A stretch of DNA of 64,000 nt from Takakia lepidozioides. Taxonomy: Eukaryota; Streptophyta; Takakiopsida; Takakiales; Takakiaceae. The stretch spans positions 76,801,053 to 76,865,052 of the forward strand of contig CM060732.1 in NCBI GenBank assembly GCA_030704615.1, read 5' to 3'. The notes under the pieces are model-generated. The model did not search any database. It worked only from the letters and a program-made list of their open reading frames with translations, and was not told the origin of the DNA. How positions within the stretch are numbered: position 1 is the stretch's first letter; each line of letters begins with the position of its first letter. The position numbers and the translations under genes were made by a program. Shown one piece after another: positions 58,338 through 64,000 of this stretch.

Positions 58338-60605
58338 ATGGTGAAGCGGAAGGTCTTCGAAGTGACAGTCCCTCTCACTGAGTACGAGAAGTTCCGAGAG
58401 CGCCGGATTGCTGCCATAAAGGAGGTGGAAGCAACGTTCAAGCAGTCGATAGATGGGTGAGTTTAGTTCCTGACTTTGGATACCCACCCACTAAACTTGC
58501 GATTTGCCTTATCCTCTAACCTTCCTACAGCGATCATAAGCTTCATAGCACAAATGGGGGCGAGTAGCTGCGACTTGTACAAACAGAGAGGCAAACAACA
58601 TGCAGTGAGTGACGATTAGGTTTGAGGAGGGTGTGTCATTAGGCGGGAGATGTCCGCCGTCATTCGTGGGCAGGCATTACGTCCTGGTAGGGTGCGGCTG
58701 TGGTTCAGCGTAGGCTTAAGAGTATTAGGGTATGTATGCTTACATTGTGTGTTTGAGTTTGTGATGTGCAGTTTGTGCGCGAGCGAATCGCCCTCGCAAG
58801 CCACGCGCTCCGAAGGAAAAGGTAGGGATCAAGGTCCTGCAAGGCAAAGTGCCAGACTGAAGACGATGAAGACTACGATTCTGCATGAGGGCTCTTCTGA
58901 GGACGATGAGGACGATCCACTCCTCCCACGCCAGTGCGAGGCGAGTGCGTCGTCGGCGGATGCCACGGCAAGCCGAGGAGAACATGCCCATGCTCATGTC
59001 GCAGGACAAAAACGCCCATCATCTACACTACGAACACCTTCTCCGTCTGTGAGTTATAGTTCTTCACAATGACCATGATTCTAATTATGTGTGTTTTTGG
59101 TAAAATCACGAAGAGATAGGGTATGTCTGTCAAGACAGGGAAGTTGGACAATGCAGGGGTCAGTCAAGGCACAATCACAAATGATTTCCACTAGACAAGT
59201 TGAAGTGCCAAAGGCATGATGTCAGGCCAATGTAGACTTCAGGTGTGTTCAAATTCTTTGCCCCATGAAACCAACGTCCTGGTACTAAGCTACAATGGCT
59301 ACTTATAGAGATACTTGGGTTACTTATTCACCCAGAATATCAGTAAAACTTGGAGGGATACTTCTCATGGACCCATCAGGTTTGTCCATTTGAATTCTTG
59401 TTATGGATTTCAGGAACACCCCATACCTAAGAGGGCTCAAAAATGTACTGGGAGGACATCATTGGGGCCAATCAAATTTGGGAGATTTACTGCCCAAGAT
59501 CATACTGAGTTTTGGGTAATCTTGTCTTTACAAATGATATATGCTTCCAGTTTGTTTTGCCTGAATTCAAGGATTTGCTGCTTGCTGCCTATATGTATGT
59601 GTGTAATCACCCACATTGTACTGGGGGAATTTCTTTTCAGGGCAAGCACAAGCGCACTGGATCCACGATTCCTGCTGCTAGCAATGGAGATGGCGCCCAC
59701 AAGAACGCAGGAGGGTGGCCCTAACTCTCCCAACGTTGTGGGTTCTGTGCCACCAGTACCCCCACCTTATTATGGTATGCCTCAGTACCCACAGTCTGGC
59801 ACTCAGTATGGTCAAGGTCAATATGGTGCTCCTCCATATGGGCAGTATGGCAGTAGTATCCTCCTCCACCATATTTGCCACCCCCTAATAGCTATGGGGT
59901 GTGGCAGGCCACCGGAATATCCTCCTGCTTATGGACAGTATGGCCAGTATGGTCCTCGGCCTTCTGGCCAACAACCATGGCCACCAGTCCCTACTTGGCA
60001 GGATCCTGCTTTGAATTCTCCTGAGCGCACGGAGGTCTCTGAAGGAGGAGAGGGTGCCGTTTCAAAGAATGATAGAACCAATGCTTTAAAAGGGCTAATA
60101 GCTCAGCCAAAATTGAAGCTGCCAAGGTCAAGAGAGAGAGAGAATAGCTGCAGGTCTTCCTCCCACGGTGATTTTGACAAACCTCAAAGGAGCCCCGTAT
60201 GGTCAGACCCGGAATGTATGGCACGCTGCCCTTAAAGGACAGGCTTATCACAAGCTAGATTGTTCCCTTGCCATCAACAACCAACCTGATGAAGTTGTAT
60301 ACGAAATCAGAGATCACCTGGCTAAGCTATTTTCATATACGCCCGCACGAGTTAAAAGACTTCCACCTAAAACAAACAATTGGCAGAATAATGAAGAGCC
60401 AGCGTTATGAAGCACACACTGCGTGGTTGGGTGGTAAGGGGAAACCCATTACTGTATCTGACGAGGTATGGAACAAGCTTGTAAGTTACTGGCAGACAGA
60501 GGTGTTCCACAAAGTGTCGGGCAACATGAAGAAGGCAAATGGTGCAATTCTGAATCCTACCAAGACTGGCCGTGGTGGGAAGACAATGGTGGAAGCACGC
60601 TTGGT
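58338..60605 (+). pseudogene. CACTA second gene (Transposase_24 / TnpA-like), frame-shifted
   Basis: Divergent from TNP2. Candidate exons: 58338-58456 (VFEVTVPLTEYEKFRERRI; donor GG/GTGAGT), 58771-59048 (acidic, Ser-rich; donor CT/GTGAGT), about 59641-60605. The last has a Pro/Gly/Tyr/Gln-rich region (QYGQGQYGAPPYGQYG) and a C-terminal block KSQRYEAHTAWLGGKGKP, WNKLVSYWQTEVFHKVSGNM, KTGRGGKTMVEARL that matches the Ptta/En/Spm plant transposase domain. It ends at donor TTG/GTAAGT (60605). At least three frame shifts break the last part. TnpA-type proteins bind the subterminal repeats. Confidence 0.65.
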
Positions 60606-61077
60606 AAGTGGCATCATCACGACTCTGTATTTTGTTCCTCATTGAATTGCTATGTGTATATAGTCAGCCCTCACATTGCTTACTGACTTGTGGCATGGGT
60701 TGTTTTGTGGCATGGATTAATTTGTAGGAAACACTATCAGGGTGCCCTCCTACATTATATGAAATTCAAGAAGGTTCAGTGTCACGGTTGTCAGCTGGGA
60801 GTGACAGGCGGGGAAGTGTGTTTTCCACGTTTGCTAGAGTGGTTGTTGCATCATAGGTTGCTAGGGTTTTTTTCACGGCTTTTGGCCTGGGTTTTCTTTC
60901 CAATGGTTGTTCATGCTAGGTTTTTTGGGTTGATTCATACTTGGGCAAGTTTTCATGGATTGGCAGGAGGGAAGTCTCGCATATTCTACAGTAGTTGGCA
61001 GGATGGATGGCTTGGACACAAACTGGTGGAATCACAAGGACGTGACATGGCAGAATTAAAATTACAGAGCAGAGAGT

Positions 61078-62030
61078 ATGATTGAGTACCGGAAAGCCAT
61101 TGTGACGAGATTGGGGATTAATCTACCAGGCGCAGGACCAGTGACATCTACGATGGATACGTCTGCTGTGACAGTATCAAAATGTTTGGAATCCCAATTT
61201 CAGACGGTAACTGGTGCTCACTCTAAGCCCTTATGTCTTCCTGTCACTGATGATCTTTTGAATTTGACCGAGCAGCAGCAAGATACAGGGAAGGCCAGCT
61301 ATGAGGTACACGTGGAAATTCAGCCCTTGCCACGTACAAAAGCAGTAGCAATCCAGGGGGCAATGGTGACAGAGCGCCGGGCACACCGGATTTTGGTATG
61401 CAGGTATGTGGGAGTTTAGATGGGGAGGACGATGCAGACGGGGACAAAACAAACAAGCAGGTTGCTTTAATTTCTCCTGCTCACATGTTGAAGCCAAATG
61501 TCAGTTTACTTCCTGGACCAATGAGGAAGCATTTACTAATTCTGGACTTAAATGGTCTGTTATGTGAATCTTTTCATTCTGCTAATGGGCCTGCATCCCT
61601 TCCCAAAGGTTTTGTGGGGAAGATGTGAGGCAAGAAGATGGTAGTTTTGAGACTTATGACTTTTTGACTTTTTGCAAAAGTGTTTTGAACACTTTGAGGT
61701 GGCGGTGTGGTCTTGTTGCCAAGCTCGCAACTTCTTCCCAATGGTGGACTATATTTTTGCAGCCCACACTAACCTGGTTTTCCAGTGGGATGCCCTTCAC
61801 TGTGACGAGGATCCAGTCCTCCCATGCCGTAAGGGGTCTGATTCAAACCATTATATTTCAAGAACTTGTCTACAGTGTGGGCAGACTGGCCAGAATGGAC
61901 TTATGAGGACACTGTTCTTGTTGACGACACACCAAGAAAGGCGGCAAACAATCCTCCCTTCAGTGGGATTTTTCCAGAGCCATGGAAGGTGCAACCAGAT
62001 TCACCAACTGATGAGTATCTAACAGAGTGT
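61078..62030 (+). pseudogene. FCP1-like phosphatase fragment carried by CACTA
   Basis: After a ~110-codon open stretch (61078-61419), the frames read MRKHLLILDLNGLLCESFHS (61530s), then in other frames FLTFCK, CFEHFEVAVWS, FPMVDYIF, LVFQWDALHC, and DTVLVDDTPRKAANNPPFSG. Order and motifs match the FCP1-like gene at 35915-36886. Here the nucleophile motif is D-L-N, as in most plant relatives. Three frame changes between 61628 and 61890 inactivate it. It is on the same strand as the second CACTA gene and may once have been fused to it. Confidence 0.75.
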
Positions 62031-63220
62031 TGTGGCCTTTCTTGTGGAAGGCATCGAAAGCTGCCAGTATTCCCAAGTTTTTGGAGTCTCAGCCTGTTTT
62101 CGGACAACAACCATACAACACTGCTACTGTGAAGGTACAAACATTCTGACAGTGCTCCAGAGGCTACATTTTGTGGGTTCATTCATTGCATTGCTTTCCT
62201 GGATGCTTCTCCTCGGTTGCTTGATTAATGCTAGGTTTTCTTTGCAGCTTTTCATGTTGGTTTTTTTTTGTTTGATTCATACTTGGATTTTGTTTCTATT
62301 CACTTTCTGTTTGCTCATTGCTTTCCTGGTTGATCTCTGGTCTGTGACACATAACTTGTGACAAACAAAGGTGATATTGTCGACAAGCCGGTACAGACGA
62401 GGGGCAAGAGTGTCGACCCGGCGAGTAGCCCCCCAAAAGAGGTCTCACCACCACTGGAGACTGCAAATGGAGTAAGTCCAGGCCGTTGTCTTGTCTGTTA
62501 TATTTTTTCCAACCTTGGGCTCTCTTTAACTCGCAAATGTTGAGTGTCCTAGTCGTGTGTATGTCATGGGTTTCACATCGTGTTCTTTTTTGTGTGGAGT
62601 TGGGATCACAGTTCAGGGTGGGTGACGAGGTTCGGTTGTTGGATGTGAACTCCAACGCAAGAAATGTGGAGTAGGGCTGATTGTTGCTCTTTAAGGTGCT
62701 GTGGTGGGTTACGGGTACCCTGCTGTGCCCCTGATTATGCCTGTGTGTACATCAAGAGGCATGTGTCAGTAACACCCCTCTACCATATGTGAATGGTGTT
62801 ATGAAACAGACCGAGTTGGGGCAGGTGGTTGGCCAGACAACACTTTGGAGTCTAAAGTTACTGAAACTTATGGAGCTGCGGAAGGGATAGTCAGTATTGC
62901 ACTGTTTAACAGAGTTCTTGATTCTAATAGCACTAGAACAACATACTAGCACAACAATTCAGCCCATGTGTGGGCTTACTTGTTTTTGGCTGGGCCTTTT
63001 GAGGCATGGATTTTTTGACCTTGTGGCTTTTGAGGTGTCCATTGGGATATTGGTCTCATTGGATTTTTGTAATGTGATTTATAGGGCTTGTATTGCCCTG
63101 TACTTGACTATTTTCATTCTCCTTGTGGTTGATACTATGCAGGAGGGATCCATTCTGTTTTCATGTTGGAATTTCACCATGTAATGAAGATTTTAAATCA
63201 TTTAATTCACTTTATTTATT
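62031..63220. other. CACTA non-coding right part
   Basis: No conserved domain seen. A short Pro/Lys-rich frame at 62358-62475 may be a last exon of the second gene. A poly(A) run with AT-rich flanks is at 63224-63250. Confidence 0.35.
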
Positions 63221-63489
63221 AAATTAAAAAAAAAAAAAAAAATAATACCATTAAAAAAAAATCCAAGGTGCAATCTCCCTGTTCTTTTAAATATTAAATG
63301 AAAACTAAAAATTAAAATATGAACATTAAAAATATAAACTATTTCGGAAACACAATCTTGATGACACGTGGCATCACTCTTGCTCAAACCAGAACACGTG
63401 GCAGTATATGACACGACATTCTTTATCCATATTTTTACCACGTGTAAAGATCCGTAGTCATATATGCTAGTCAATATATTTTGTCTGTG

Positions 63490-63790
63490 TGCCACATGTC
63501 ACATCTCAAGTACAACATCTGCCATAGCACACGTGTCTCGCTAGCGCCTCTCCATGTAGGCATCACTGTGCAGACATGTAGTCATATGATCATGGCAGAA
63601 GTCGTGACATGTCAAATTCGCAGTGGCGCACGTGTCCCTCCGTCGCCTCTCCATGTAGGCATCACTTTGCAGACATATAGTCATATGATCCCCTGACGAA
63701 TGCATGACGTGTCGCTTGTGCAGTGGCGCACGGTCCCGCTGAAGCCTCTCCATGTAGGCAGCGCTCAACAGACAATGTAGTCATATATTA
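63490..63790. repeat. Three ~100-bp subterminal direct repeats at the CACTA right end
   Basis: Each unit has GCGCACGTGTC or similar, GCCTCTCCATGTAGGCATCA (starting 63544, 63645, 63744) and CAGACATRTAGTCATATGAT. The GTAGTCATAT word recurs to 63960 and is shared with the left end in inverted form. Confidence 0.9.
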
Positions 63791-64000
63791 GTCATATAGT
63801 TATAACTGCAACCCTCTCTGCAGCAGGATTCCAGGTGTCCACGCAAGCAGTCATGGATATGACTTGCAAAACGCAGTCCTAAAGACTAGTCGCTATGACA
63901 GGGTTTTTTTCACTACAGAGTGATGTAGTCATGAACGCATATAAGACTGAAAAAATAGTCATATGTGAAGTCATAAAAACGCTCATCTGTTGTAGTGCCT

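Larger units (their letters stand above)
51558..63997. mobile_element. Complete CACTA (En/Spm) transposon, 12.44 kb
   Basis: The left end CACTACAAGAGATGAACGTT and the reverse complement of the right end CACTACAACAGATGAGCGTT match at 27 of the first 31 bases. Both ends are flanked by CCT (51555-51557 and 63998-64000), the 3-bp target duplication typical of CACTA elements. Subterminal DNA is rich in GTAGTCATA/ATGACTAC motifs. Inside are a TNP2 transposase (minus) and a second, Transposase_24-type gene (plus), plus captured host fragments. It inserted into the 3' region of the chromovirus. Confidence 0.95.

Overview
The window is nuclear DNA of a streptophyte plant, most likely a non-seed lineage (charophyte alga, bryophyte or fern). 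The evidence is plant-type U6 snRNA promoter spacing, spliceosomal GT-AG introns, PLS-type PPR fragments, a plant-type CACTA element with a TNP2 transposase, a chromodomain Ty3/gypsy element, Ty1/copia remnants and plant FCP1-like phosphatases. The species cannot be fixed from the sequence. Nearly all of it is layered mobile DNA.

The most unusual content is a large two-gene DNA element present twice. Element 1 (about 0.1-11.3 kb) has a MULE-like transposase gene with a SWIM zinc finger on the minus strand (158-3721). Divergent from it is a ten-exon plus-strand gene (4490-10946) whose exons join in perfect phase into 1202 codons. Its product joins a ParB-like domain (DGNHR motif) to a beta-class amino-methyltransferase (motif X/I DLSMGTG at the C-terminus, motif IV changed to DIPD). 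Intron 1 of that gene holds about 14 copies of a roughly 116-bp repeat, each with a long palindrome. Element 2 (about 30.9-45.4 kb) has the same layout but is decayed. It has lost the ParB exons, has a different but related palindrome family on both sides of its transposase, and is split by a 5.15-kb insertion that carries a U6 snRNA gene and an intact FCP1-like phosphatase gene.

Other regions, in order. At 11.4-17.1 kb a MULE transposase pseudogene (FLYWCH/FAR1-like finger, DD, SWIM) lies beside a Ulp1/C48 peptidase gene, in DNA saturated with a GGTCTGC motif. At 17.9-20.3 kb there is a gypsy RT fragment, a GC-rich island and a copia LTR with a gag fragment. At 20.7-25.4 kb there are tandem broken copies of a PPR gene family. 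At 26.2-30.1 kb there is a decayed Ty1/copia element. At 45.5-51.6 kb there is a chromovirus that carries, between RNase H and integrase, a domain otherwise seen in the element 1/2 transposase. At 51,558-63,997 there is a complete CACTA element with matching terminal inverted repeats and a CCT target duplication. It encodes a TNP2 transposase and a second Transposase_24-like gene, and has captured pieces of a PPR-family gene, ribosomal protein S3a and an FCP1-like phosphatase.

The genes likely to be expressed host functions are U6 and the FCP1-like gene. Everything else is transposon machinery, of which the ParB-methyltransferase gene of element 1 is the best preserved.
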